In this document: positions 24,655 through 41,796 of the stretch, piece by piece
Layout of the letters: each line of letters starts with the position of its first letter
How positions within the stretch are numbered: the first letter of the stretch is position 1
Origin: Utricularia gibba
Taxonomy: Eukaryota; Streptophyta; Magnoliopsida; Lamiales; Lentibulariaceae
Assembly: GCA_002189035.1 (NCBI GenBank)
Contig: NEEC01000004.1
Span: 4,278,001-4,342,000, forward strand
Direction of reading: 5' to 3'
DNA: 64,000 nucleotides
Program-made: the position numbers and the translations under genes
Notes under the pieces: model-generated
Databases searched by the model: none
What the model was told of the DNA's origin: nothing
The model's input: only the letters and a program-made list of their open reading frames with translations

Positions 24655-27600
24655 TCAGGGGAACTGGAAGGAGCCCCGATCTGAGTGTTGCCTGCCGGAG
24701 GGGAAATCGAGACCCAGAGGAGCGAAATGGTGATGGCGATGAGACCAGACCAGACGAAGACGATGGTCGGAGTTCTTCCCCGCCGCCCCATCAGCCCCTT
24801 GGCGAAGGGGTACAGATGAGCCAGCACCCAGAAGCTGAAGAACACACCGCCGAGGAGGCGACTCCACTGCGGAATCGTGCTGTATATCGTCCTGCTCACG
24901 CCCACCGCAATGGCGATCAGGTTTGTTATCATGATGGTTATAGGGGGGATCATCAGGGATGACCATTTTATGATGTAGAGATCAGCGAAGTCTTCGTCTG
25001 CTTCGTCGCCGGCGGATTTGGATGTTAGGGTGAATGAGATCTCGATCCCGGCGATCACCTTCAGAAGGCCCTGGATGACGGCGGCGAGGTGGGCGCTGGT
25101 GCCTCCGATCAGCCAGAACTGCTCATTTCTCCACCACTCCTCCAAGCTGATGCCTGACCACTTGATCTCAAGCATGGCGAGTACGCAGAGAGTCATCGTA
25201 ATGACCAGAAGATAGACCAGGAAGCTAATATTCAGTGACTGCACGATGAACTGCCCAGAGAAAAGGGAAAGCGCCGGCAGGAAGCAGTAGACGATCAGGA
25301 AGATGGAGGTGAAGGGGTAGATCCCCACGTTGAGGTAAGCGATTCTCTGCAAGACCTTCATCCTTGAACTGGCTAACAATGCATTGTTCCTCGAGAAGAA
25401 TATCTCAACAGAGCCAGTCGCCCAACGGAGCACCTGGTGCAGCCTGTCGGTCAGGTTGATGGGTGCAGTGCCGCGGAAAGCATCCCTTTTGGTGACACAA
25501 TATATCGACTTCCAGCCGCGGTTGTGCATTCTGTAACCTGTCACCACATCCTCAGTCACCGATCCATAAATCCATCCCACTCTGTTGCCCCATTCCGTTT
25601 TCTCCTCATACCAGCACGAGATCACACTGATTGCCTCAGCAACAGTTGATGCGTCTAGCAGTTCCCTTGGGATGGTCAGTGCACCTGGTGCCCGTCCATT
25701 TTTAATGGAGGGGTGATCTGCCAGCGGCCTTCCCTGGAACTCAGCTACTGGAATGGAGTCAATAAGGAAGCTTGAGTTGCCAAACCTCTTGGAGAATATG
25801 GAAGGGTTCATTTCGTCATCTTCTGAATCTCTAAGAGCACGGTGCTCCTCTGGCGCAGAAGAAATTGATGCACTTTTCTTTTGACGAGGCAAGCAGCACC
25901 CACACCAGCCTGAGTGTTCTTTAGTTCGTGGAGGGTCAAAGCCATACAGAGCTGTCCTTCGAAAGAGACATCCTGTGCCAACATAAACTGGACCTTGAAG
26001 GCCATCCAAAGCCCTCATGTTCACATCAAAGAAGACAGTGTTATGATTTGCATATCTATCAGATGGATCGATACCCTCAAACCTCTGAGGGAACTGGACA
26101 TAACAAATCCGATCTCCACCGCGATCCATCATGAAGCACATACCTTCCCGTATTGCCTGTGAGTTGTATATGTAGTGATCACAGTCGAGGTTTAGTATAA
26201 ATGGGCCATTAGACATGATCGCCGATGCTCGAACCAATGCATTCATAGCCCCTGCTTTTTTGTTGTGGTCATATCCTGGCCGCTTTTCGCGGGAAACATA
26301 GACAAGCAGTGGAAGGCGAATGTCCACCTCACTGAAATCCAGCGAACTGCTCTCAGAGGTTCCATAAAGGGGTTCGTCACTGGGGGGTTTCAGCATCACC
26401 TGCAGATCAAACAGCCATTAGTGACGGCATATTATCTTATACGCATACGTAACAGAAAGAAAAAGATACCTGAATGATCCCAGCATGATCACCCTTCGCG
26501 TGTTCAGGAGATGAAACAGTCCATGTCCCCGGCCAATGTGTTCCATCAGCCATCCATGTTGCGCGGGAAACCTTCACTGCTTCATACTGCTCATCTTCTG
26601 AATGTTGTCTCTGATGCTTCATTGCCTTGATTTCTTCACGAGCATTATATGCATCAGAACGGCGCCTAATAGAATCAGGCAGACCATTGATTCTGACCTT
26701 GAATTCATCATACTCACGCTTGACTCTTCTTCGATCCTTGACAAAATCAGGGCGCACCTTATTCTTGAGGGGATCCCTTTTCAGACCAAAGTAACTTTCT
26801 GGATTTCTAGGTTCAATATCGTGTTTACGGCAAAATGGGACCCACAAGTTAGCAAAGCTTGCAGCTTCAGCCATTGCTTCAAATGTAAGAAGGGAACCCC
26901 CATCATCAGAAACATAGCAAGAAAGCTTTTCAGCAGGGTAATCAGCAGCAAGAATAGAAAGAATTGTGTTTGCGGTAACAAGAGGTGGTTCTTTTTCAGG
27001 ATCGGCAGTGGACACAAACATATCGACCCCAGGAAGATCAGACTTTCCAGTTGGATTTGCAGGGGAAGGGGCCTCAAACTTGTCTTTCAAAACACCAAGA
27101 TCAGCGGCTCGATTAACAGGGCACAATTTAGGGAGCTGATCAAGTAGCCATGAGAAAGCAAACCAAATCTCGCAAATAACTGACATCAACCAGAGCCATC
27201 GTGCATCCTGATTAGGGTGCCTGATCCTCCATGCCAGAAATAGACCAAGAACAACCATTCGGACAAAGATTAAGAGCCTGGTGGAATTAGTAGAAGAAAA
27301 AGTCAAATTTTGAAGCATGGTGCTCAGAACCAAATATCAAAATCGTGAGCATAGTCTCGCGCCATTTCTAGTCTATCAACAGGGTTCTTCAGTTTCACTA
27401 AAGCAGCAAAATAATAAAAAAAAATGAAATTGTATATGCACAATCAAGCACTTCAAATTCTTGATCTCACAAGATCCTGCTGCATAATGTTTCAAATTTT
27501 CCCATTTTGCATAATTAATAAAAACTTGATGCAACCAAACCATGAGAACCAAAATGATAATACACCACCAAAAGAAAACTACCTGTATGGGCTGATTATT

Positions 27601-28478
27601 GCAGCAGGCACCTTGAGTTTGCGAGTCAGTGGTCTCCATGGCTTGCTGAGTAGTTCTGAAGGACCGGAACCCTCATCAATTTTGTCATTAGTGGACCCTT
27701 CGCCATCCCTAGGCCAGATTGCATTGCCATAGCCATAAGTACCCTGTGTCTCAAAAAGCCATTTGTTATGATCAAAATCCACGCCAGTTTGGCTTCTTGA
27801 GAGGCCTGATTGACTCCTCATTATTTGGGACCTATTTGCAGATTTCATCAATGATAGCCTTCTCTCCATCTTGGACATACTACCGGTCGGTGGCAATGGT
27901 AATGCCTGGACGGATTCCACTGGATTTGGCAATAAGTCTGTATTCTGGTATGGTTCCTTACAACCAGGACATATTCCGTCACCTGTCTTAGCAGAATCAA
28001 TGAAACAATCACGACATATTTTGAAACCACAGTCACATGGAAGAATATCTTGACCCCTCTCATCACTCATCACTTTTCCATCACACCCTGGTACAGCACA
28101 TGAGGATCCTTTAGCACCAGCCATCTGGGGATGATTAGCCTCAGAATCAATCACCTTATCCATCAAGTGTGCACGAGTAACACTATTGAAGCCACCTGTG
28201 AAGAGCGAACTAGAAACATATTGCTCTTCAACCCTCTGTGCAATCAGAGAAGGTTCTATCCTCAACGACATTGAAGCATCCATGGGCTGATTATCTGGCG
28301 TTGGTGGTATATGAACCGTATACTCTGCGAAGTCAGCACCATTCATCTCACTATCAAGGCTATCTCTGGACAGGTTGACATACCGACCAGAAGACGTCCT
28401 CCTCTTGAAGGTAACTGAAGGGTTATCCAAACCTCTTCCGCTTTGTGAATCAGAAAGCCTGGAAGATCTTCCAGCCAT
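24655..28478 (-). CDS. CSLD: Cellulose synthase-like protein D (CSLD), with one C-terminal frame break
   Basis: Three exons on the minus strand: 28478-27583, 27277-26470 and 26399-24655. They give about 1149 residues if one missing G is allowed; CSLD proteins are about 1130-1180. The N-terminus ([14 protein letters not shown]) matches the clade. A Cys-rich RING-like zinc region lies at about residues 127-173. GT2 motifs are present: VSDDGG (about 422-427), LDCDHY (Asp about 640 and 642), TED (about 850-852) and QVLRW (about 890-894). Two membrane helices precede the catalytic loop and about six follow. CSLD enzymes make beta-1,4-glucan/mannan-type wall polymer in tip-growing and dividing cells. 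The conserved end QIGGSF.FP requires five Gs where the minus strand has four (plus 24674-24677). Without it the frame runs on to 24597 with an unrelated tail. An acceptor-like site near 28527 suggests a leader intron. Confidence 0.93.
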
Positions 28479-31400
28479 TTGCACGAAAATTTGAAATGAA
28501 AATCTATATTTTATGCCTCAAAGAACCTGAAAATCATAACAAATTAAATCAGGCATTCGTTATTTGTTTCAACTACGAAAACATAACATCGAAAATTACT
28601 AGCACTTTCTACCACACCAAAAAATCTCTACAAATCTCCACTCCTCATGGTAAAGAAATCATCCTTGAATCACATGGAAACCCATTTTTCTTCAACAGAC
28701 CCATAGATTCCGCCCCATGAACCACAAGCAGATGAACATGAAAAATACCAATCATCTGCAGAAATCCGGAATTTGACTTTCCGACTAATGGAATGTTTTA
28801 TAGAACTTCAACTCCAGGCAATAAAAGAGTGTGAATATTTCAAACCGTACACGCTCTTTATATGTTGCCACCGGGAAAATAGACTCAGTAAGAAGCCACA
28901 TCACGCAGGGAAACGACCAAAACAAAGACGAGTGAAGAACTGGCAACAGCCACCAATTTCTTTTTTAATAAAAAAAAAAAACAAGAATGTGAGCCCCATA
29001 CGAAAGCAGCGCTAGAATAAAAAAAAACTCTATAGCGCAACGACTCGGTCCTATACAATTACTCAGTCAAGAGGTTCACAGAAACATTCCAAAACAGAAT
29101 CGCAGTTGCAGAGCAGCTTCGAAAACTTACTCAGCCGAAGTCACAGGCAGCGTTGTAAGCAGATCGAATCGGCTGTCAGAAAAAAAAAACGAGAATCGGA
29201 AATGCGTTAAAGTACAGAGGTCGATACTCCGTCAACACGCGGCGGCAGTGGGAACACAGAGCCAGGAACCGATTCGGATGTCTAGTTTACCTTGAGAGAG
29301 AACTGGAGATCGCAGCCGCGGAGAATGAGCTGGAATTGAAAAGGAATGGGGTTTTGCAGAAAACAACGGCAGCGGCGGATGTGTGCTCGAATTGAAACAT
29401 TTTGACGTTTCCTTTTTTTTTTTCTTTTTCCGTTTAGAAAAGGAAAAAAGGGAATGGCGTGAAATCTATTATTATTTGATGAGATATTTTGAACCCATTT
29501 TCTGACCGTTGGCGGTGGGTGGGGTTGGAGCTTAAAACCCTAGCCTGAACAGATTTGAATGTATAATAATATATTATATAATTGAATTGTTTAATAAATG
29601 AGTTTAATCAACAATAAAAATTTGAGATATCAAATGGATAAAATAAAATAAAATGCAGAAAATAGGTTGATAGGAATTATTCTCATGAAAAAATAAATAA
29701 TTCTTGAAGAAATTCTAAATTAAACCTTCTAACCAAACACATTATTTTACAAATTATTTGTATAAAAAAAATCAGGGTGATTTAAAAATCCGTGGGAAAA
29801 TATTTATATTATATTTTTTTATCTGGAAGTTAATATAAATGAACCTAAATTGAGAGATGGGGAAAAGTAAGAGTTGGCAATAAATACTTCCCGTGGGAAC
29901 AGCAAAATGGCGTGTGGAACTGTGGATGGGTTGGAGGCTGCTCTTTGAACTTTGTGGGAGAAAGAGAAAACGACGGCGTTTTGATCAACAACCACGCCAG
30001 CTGGTGAATTCTGTTTTGCCAGCAAGCACGACTTTCGTTGAACAAATAGCATCTAACCTCGGCATCCATCCAGGCGCCGATGCATCAATAAATAAATAAA
30101 AATGAAGATTAATAAAAAGAATATGAGAAAACCGTCGGACTGCAGGAAAAGGCAAGGCTGTTGGTTTCTTTGTGCTCCATGATGCAAGCGGGTCGCAAAT
30201 TTCATGAGGTATATTTAGCCACTGTATTTTAATTATGATAAAAATAAACATGGTATAAGGCTTGATAATCAATTTTCTAAATGATCTCAAACTTATGATA
30301 CTCTATTATATCAAGTTTTTTTTTGTATGATAAAATTTTTTAAAATAATATATATCAATAGAAACGATACCTTCAAATATTATAAAAGTAAAAAATTAGT
30401 AAAATGATAGATGATGAAAGTTTCGTGGAAATAATAAAAATGGTTCGAACAATCATTTATTTAAATATGCATGCATTACTCTTCATTTATTCTGTATCAA
30501 TTGAAATAGTTATAATTGAAATATATCGATTGGTTTTATAGAAACTTCATGAGAATATTCATTCCTAAAAACTTTATTCTATGGGTAAAACACCCTCGTT
30601 GCAAAGAAAATTTGTCATTAACACCTCCAATCCTATGGGTAGAATTGAAGTATTTTCTGAATAAGAATTTAATTTTACCCACTATCTTTTAATATATTCG
30701 TAATCGAAAAATACATGTTCCAAGATAGAGGTTCTGCACAAATACCGTAATCATAATAAGTAAAATAATGTCTATATCTATAAGCTTCCCGCATATTATT
30801 CATATTTCTTCTTAATCAATAGCCAAATACATATTATTTTCATCGACTAATTTGATCTTTCTCGATTTTCTAACTCTATAATAATTATATTAATATATTT
30901 AATAATTTTTTTAATATTAATTACATTTACTTGTTGTCAAACTTAATATAAAATTATTCCTCCCATAGATAATGTTGATTTGTGTTTACTAACTCTATAA
31001 TAATACCAAAATTTTATATAATACGTATTTATTTAATGATTAATAAGTTAAATGTATTATTAATTAAAATATAAAACCACTAAAATAATCGAATTGAAGT
31101 TTCCTCCCAAAATGCTCATGATTCATGACTTCCTCAAGGACAAATTGGCCCACCAATTAGTATTTATTAGTCAACGAGAAGACACATTTAATAGACCGAA
31201 ACACCCTCTTTTGGAAGGAAATCAAAACTGTATTGCTTGAGCAACACGTATATTGTGAGGGCGAGAATAGTCAAAACACATATGAATTAAAACACAACTG
31301 ACGTGGACGCGGCATTTTCCGCTAGCAAGTTGAACTTCTGCCCTTTTCGTTTTCCCATTTTTTTTTCCGCAAATTTCCTCTGGTTTGGATGATTGGTTGT

Positions 31401-32286
31401 CTAGGTTTTTCTTTTTGATTTACTTTCGTTTAGGGAATCAGGTCTTCTTGAGGCATGAACGATGAAATTAATCCGACGACTCCTCTTTTTTGTATAGATC
31501 TATGAGTCTTTCGTTTATCGAAGTTAGGTTTTTAGGTTTGCAATAATTGCTGCTGGAATTTGCACGGAACTGCGCTTCTGTCGATCTAAGGTTGTTCATC
31601 GATTGTTTTGCTTAAGTTTTTTGTTGATGATTTATGTTTGAATCGATCGCGAAACTGTGGATCGCAGGGAATTCGATAATTCGATAATTTATGACATCAA
31701 ATTCGTTTTTTTTTAAATAATAACAAAATCTTGAAAGCTCAGAAAGTCAGATCTTTTGGATTTCCCTTATTTTTATTTGATTCTGGAAGCTATACGGCGT
31801 AAGTTATTTTCATGTTTTTCTTGGGGCACGTTTCTTCTCTTTTTATATGTTTTGGTTGACTTTCTGAAGCTTAAGGATTTCAGTGTTGATTAGAACACTA
31901 ATTTGTGCATGCTATTTTCCGTGCTTTATAAACTTATGCGCTAAAACACCCCAAAGACGTTGAAAACTGGTTAATATACGCAGCGTGTGCCCCTTGTTCG
32001 CCTTAAGTGTATTCCTATCGTTATCTTTATTTCCATATGTGCAGACATATTTAAGCTTATCGATTTGCGTTTTCTTCCTCAAACTGATGCAGCTGCAACC
32101 GCTAGAGTAGTTCAACTTGCATAGCCAGGGAGTCTGTCTTCTTGAGCAGCTATCCTTGTGTTCTGGCTTTCTTCTCAGTAGCAGTGGCTACTGGATGTTT
32201 CCAGTAGTATAATAAATTGTAAAGAAATTTTGTCTTTTGAAATTTTGCTGTGATTTGGCGGATATTAATTGATCTGGTTGGTCAAA
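28479..32286. other. Divergent intergenic region between CSLD and SRO genes
   Basis: Both genes are transcribed away from this 3.8 kb region. Positions 28479 to about 29400 are of mixed composition and probably contain the CSLD leader, a leader intron and the core promoter. About 29550-31100 is strongly AT-rich with no gene. From about 31300 the mixed T-rich sequence probably holds the SRO promoter and a long leader with introns. No coding sequence was supportable. The small minus-strand frames at 29819-30290 lack any family match. Confidence 0.5.
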
Positions 32287-35200
32287 ATGAACAGAAAATT
32301 AGAACAGGTATTGGATACTGAACGCCTTGTGCTTGATCTCAAAAGGACGCATTCTGATCATGGCTCCATCTGTTCCTCTGGAAAAGTTAGTTTTCCTTTG
32401 GATTTATCTTGTGTTTTATCCTGCTCTAAGCTCCCGAAGAGGAGGAGATTGGATGCATCTGGTCGATGTGATTTTCAATCAGGAAGACGGTTGCTTAAAT
32501 GTTATTCTGATTTCAAGAGAACTGGAAATTTACAGCGCCTCCTTTACTATCAGAATGATGAATGGATTGATTTCTCTGAATCTGTCGTTGAACTTGTTAA
32601 TAAGGACCTTATTAAGAATACATCCGTTGAAGTGCAAGTCAGTGGTAGTAGGATTTTGCTAGATTTCTTACAGAAGATGCAGTGGGACTTGGATACTGGT
32701 TCGTGTAAGTCTATTGCGTGGATTGATGTTTCTGGAAAGTGTTTTTTCCCTGAAGAAATTTTTAATGATTCTGACGGTCATGTATTTGAACCTAAGCATG
32801 TGGAAGATTGTGATCTGATAGAAGCCGAGCCTCAGGGATACAGTGATGTGAAGTTGAATTTGGAGATTGAAGTACGTGCATTTGATTATGAAGGTAGTGG
32901 AGATTGTGATGGCGAAAGCATTGATTGTGGTGCCAAAGGCTCACCTGTACAAAATGATCACCATTTACTAAATGGGAAATTGGAAGAAAATTTGAACCTT
33001 GAGGTCACCAGTGTAAATCGATCAGCAGACTTCAGTGCTGTGAGGGATATATTTTTTAAAGCTATAAAGCCCGATACAGCAGAAATTGTTGCCATCCGTG
33101 AATGCAAAAGTTTAATATTGGATTCCCATTTTGAGCTTTTTGAGAAACAGTTGGAAATCACTAAAAAGTATCGTGGCGATGGGAATGTGAGATATGCTTG
33201 GTTTCCTTGCCCAGATGGTACTGTTCAATCCATACTCAACTTTGGTATAGGTCACTACAATCTCCACAAGGATAATCGTTTCAATGGTGCTGGGCTTTGT
33301 CTTATCCCTGCCAATGGAACTCAGTTTAGGTATGCTACTACACTTTTTTTTTTTTTGCTTGTGCTTTGGTATGATCCACCAGGTAGGTATGTATGGTGGT
33401 CTTGGAAACTATGGTCATACCTGAGGCCACAGAGTGCTGTATAATGAGAAGGATTTGATACATATTGGCCCCAACTGGTCTGCAATAACAGAGTTTGCTG
33501 AATCTGCCGAAGAGGACTTATTAATTTTGTTTATTGGCACGCACCAAATTGCACCTTAGCCATAGAAAATTGCCATAAGGAATTGCATTAATCGCTGATT
33601 CATTACTTTAAGGATTTATACGAAACATGGGGAAGATTCACTAAATAAAGCTATTTTTATGCCCCTTATGCTCGAGTGTTGAGATCCTTTCCTGTTTGTA
33701 TTGTAACCATATGTAAATAATTCGTGCATTGTACTGTGATTCTTTCCTTCTGTTGAGTGTGCTCTGAGTTGAAAAGCATTTTAGCCGCGCCACCCTCCCC
33801 CCCCCCCCCTTCCCCCCTGATTTTACCTTGTTTTTTGCAGTATCAGTGATATTGATGCCGAAGAAAATGGGTCACGCCATGTAGTGCTTTGCCGTGTTAT
33901 AATGGGAAATATGGAGGTTGTTCATTGTGGGTCAGAGCAGTCCCATCCCAGTAGTGACAACTTCGATAGTGGAGTTGATGACCCTCAGGCTCCAAGTTGC
34001 TATATTCTGTGGACCATGAATATGAATGCTCGTATCTATCCAGAATGTGTTGTTAGTTTCAAAATCACCTTACAAACTGAAGGATACGGTATAGTAATGC
34101 ATTTCTTCTTTCCAGTTTTCAGTGGGCTTCTTCTGTATTCTTTGATGGATGGTTTTGTCATTTACCGCATTCCTGCTTCTAATTTTTACGGCCCACTGAT
34201 GTTTGTTTACGTTTTTCTTGGTGAAGTTTTACTAATTTTCTTCTAAATTTGGATTTCTGGTTCATTCCTGATCCCCATTGCAGTGTGTGAATCTAGCAAT
34301 GTGCCTGGAGTTGGTGCTTCTACTTCCATTCCTAGCAATAAGAGGCTACCTGCCAATGTAATGTCCTACATCTCTGGTGATAAATTTTATTTTTCTTCAA
34401 TCATATTGTTTTTCTCGCTAAAAAGATGCATACTTCTTGGGATTATAAACCCATTAAGGATTTTCTTGGTTGAGTTGCCTAATTATTTCTATTGCAAAAA
34501 AGTGGATTCTGTATTTTTTGCACAGGATGTATATAGATTTTTTTACTAGCTTTTTGTTGTCTTTCGTTAATCTTCTGAAGGTTAAGATTTTTTGGTCATG
34601 TGGAAAGGAGCCTTAAATGGCTACCATAATTTTTTTACCTGAAACTTACATTGAGCTGTTGGAGACTGAATGAACTTTGGCAGGCATAATGCTTTATTTT
34701 CTTCAAATTCCTTCTATCACCGCCTTAGTAGTATATTTTACTGCATCATATCTACACTATGTAGATGCCATATGGGATATTGGTTTGAGCTAGTTTCGGT
34801 GCCTGTGTTGATGGTCTTTCTTTTGTTGATATGTTCTTAAATCGGGTGGGGTATCTAATCTCGTCTCTTTATCCATTTTTCTCTTATTGCTCTCTCGCCT
34901 CATCTCTGCCACTTGGCTTCATCTGGCTCAGAAGCTGAACATCAGCATCATGTCGCAGAAACATAGAGCATAGTAGCGGTCGTTTGAACACCCTGTGATT
35001 CAGATGTGGATATACACAGGATAATCATTGCTCAGTTTTTAATATTTTTTTCATTATTCTAAATGTAACACTGGATGGGAACTTATTAGATTGCATTAGC
35101 GTGAAAGTAGTATGGAAGAACCATGTTATTGGAACCGTAATTGTGTCACAGGCTAGCATCAACATCCATAGAAGGCAGAGCTTTTATGAGCTCGTGTTGT

Positions 35201-35700
35201 TTGACAATGATATGTGATTTGCTTTTTTCTTGAAGCTTATATAGGTTTTCATTTGCTTCCGCCGCTCATGTTGCATCTCATTCACAACATATAGGTAAGT
35301 ATTCCAAAGAGCCCCTGGATGCCATTTCCCGTGCTCTTCACCTGCATTTCAAGTAGGATCTCCCCTCAGAAGATGGAGATTGTCAGACTGTACTATGACT
35401 TGTTCAAGGTACACGTGCTCTCGCTTTTATATTCGCTGTATCTCGCCCAAGCACCAACTCTGCGGTGTTTCTTATCTCGTACTCGGCAGACTAAGATGAT
35501 CCCCGGGATTCCTTCATCGCAAAGTTGAGGGTGATTGTTGGGGATGCTGTGTTGAAATCAGCAATCACAAGCCTAAGGCGCGAGGTTAGCACCTTCATAC
35601 CCAGCATTCATATATTTTTTACTTCTACAGTTGTAACGTTTCCTTTCTTGTTTTTCCATAGATCCCTGAGGCATCGACCTCCGTTGTCGAGACGTCTTAA
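32287..35700 (+). CDS. SRO1: RCD1/SRO-type protein (WWE, PARP-like and RST domains), with one frame break
   Basis: Six exons: 32287-33329, 33841-34088, 34284-34357, 35295-35408, 35490-35584 and 35662-35700. They give about 537 residues if one missing base in exon 5 is allowed. A basic nuclear signal PKRRRLD lies near 50-56. A WWE domain (KRTGNLQRLLYYQNDEWIDF to AWIDVSGKCFFPE) is at about 70-160. A PARP-like fold follows (QLEITKKYRGDGNVRYAWFP, HVVLCRVIMGNMEVV, NYILW-like YILWTMNMNARIYPECVVSF) at about 260-440. The C-terminal RST domain (PKSPWMPFPVLFTCIS, FIAKLRVIVGDAVLKSAI) binds transcription factors. The full domain set points to RCD1/SRO1 rather than the short SRO2-5 forms. By family it is an inactive PARP acting as a stress and hormone transcription hub. 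A C or G is missing in CCCCGGG at 35501-35507; otherwise the frame stops at 35525-35527 inside the RST domain. Confidence 0.9.
33797..33809 (+). repeat. Poly-C tract in SRO intron 1
   Basis: A run of thirteen C bases, followed after TT by six more C, sits about 30 bases upstream of the intron 1 acceptor. It could serve as a polypyrimidine tract, and its true length is doubtful given the G/C-run problems elsewhere in this window. Confidence 0.9.
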
Positions 35701-37199
35701 CTCAAGTTTTCATATGGAACCTGGTGGACTAAGTCAGCAGACTGCAGTGATGTATGGCACTCGGTACTACTACTGCACCAGTTGCGTCATGTTGTGTTTC
35801 TCTTGTCGAGTAAGTTCGTTCATCACTCTGCGTCTGATATGGAGATTGTCGTATGTGTTGGTGTCAAGTGAACTCCCGAGTAAACTAGGCATGGTTGATG
35901 GTATTATGATATGAAAGTGGTTACTTCCTAGTTGTGCATGCCATGCATCTTCTGATACAACACCTGAGCGCACCATTAGTTTGTTGGCATAGCAAACAGG
36001 CTCCTGGCTTGCGTCTCCCTTAAAGCGCATCCATGTGACAAAGGATCCTCTGTAATCCGAGGCGACGATCGTGCAGCTGAAATGAATTGAGTTAACTATG
36101 CAATGTTGCTTTTAGGTAACTTGGCTATGAATGCAAATCGGCAGGTGCAGTGGTGAATGAGCTGCGGCCGTGGCTTCATTCCACTCCAAATCCCTCCGGT
36201 CCCCATACCCATTATTTTGGCAGCTTTTGGTTGCCTTTAATGCAAGCTTTGGGCGACAGCCATTCACCACCTCATTTGTGCTGCTCGGGCCACGGCTGTA
36301 TTTAGAGTAATTTAACATTTTTTTCATAAAAAATGATTACTTTTGTTTCAAAAAATTCAAAAATTCAGGAATACTTAATTTTCTAAAACTGTAGACTCTT
36401 ATATTTTATTTTTTTCTTTCATTTTTTTGATAAAGTAAGCCAAATACGACCCAAATATCTGATCAGTGAAAGAGTAATAATCACCTCACTACATGATTGG
36501 TAAAAAAGATTTAACTGATAGGCCATTTAGAAATCTGACTATGAAACCAGATTTGTAAATGACCCATTGATTGAGAGGTTTATGGGCAGGATAGTTTCTT
36601 TGAAGATCTCTGGCACAGCAGTTAATCTCATGCACTGAGGTAAGGCTTTGATATCATAGAACTGGATTATGAAAACCAATGCATGTGATATGAAAGGAAT
36701 GAGGACATTTCACTTCAACTATTATTCATGTAGTCATCAGGCACCAATGGCTAGAGACTACAAAAAGAATCAACTACCGAGGGGGTGGGGAGGCAAGCAG
36801 CATCTATGACATTAGTGAGCCGCCGCACAATTGCGGCGTGCTTACAAAAACAAATGAACTGTTAGATGAACTACATGTACACCCCAAAAGGAACTATACC
36901 AGGAATCTACTAACCCTATTTGCATCTGGAACAGGAGAGATTTGATTCTCCAGCGGCCAGCCTGAGAACCATAAGAATGTGATCAGCATGCAGATCGCCC
37001 CCAGATTGAGGGACTTGCAAAAATAATGTATGTTCAACCGCTTTAAATCTAAAGTAATTTCAATTCTCTTTCCTGTGAAGGATGCTCTAACCATAACTTC
37101 CCCTGTTGTTAGACTCAAGCAAATGTTGTTAGCAAGGTCAGGCTGACGGAAGATGCTCCAGCAGCAGATATGTCAAGTGCTGATTCATGGCAGTATGTA
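35701..37199. other. Spacer between convergent SRO and JMJ genes
   Basis: This 1.5 kb gap contains the 3' untranslated regions of two converging genes. The GC-richer part at 36110-36310 includes short inverted words (36150-36159 with 36261-36270, and 36167-36174 with 36289-36296). The order of the arms does not form one hairpin. No protein or RNA gene was recognised. Confidence 0.45.

Positions 37200-41796
<4,597 letters not shown>

Noticed and set aside
36165-36185. Possible miR166-like word (GTGGCTTCATTCC)
   Set aside because: Only about 14 of 19 bases agree, and no proper precursor hairpin is visible.
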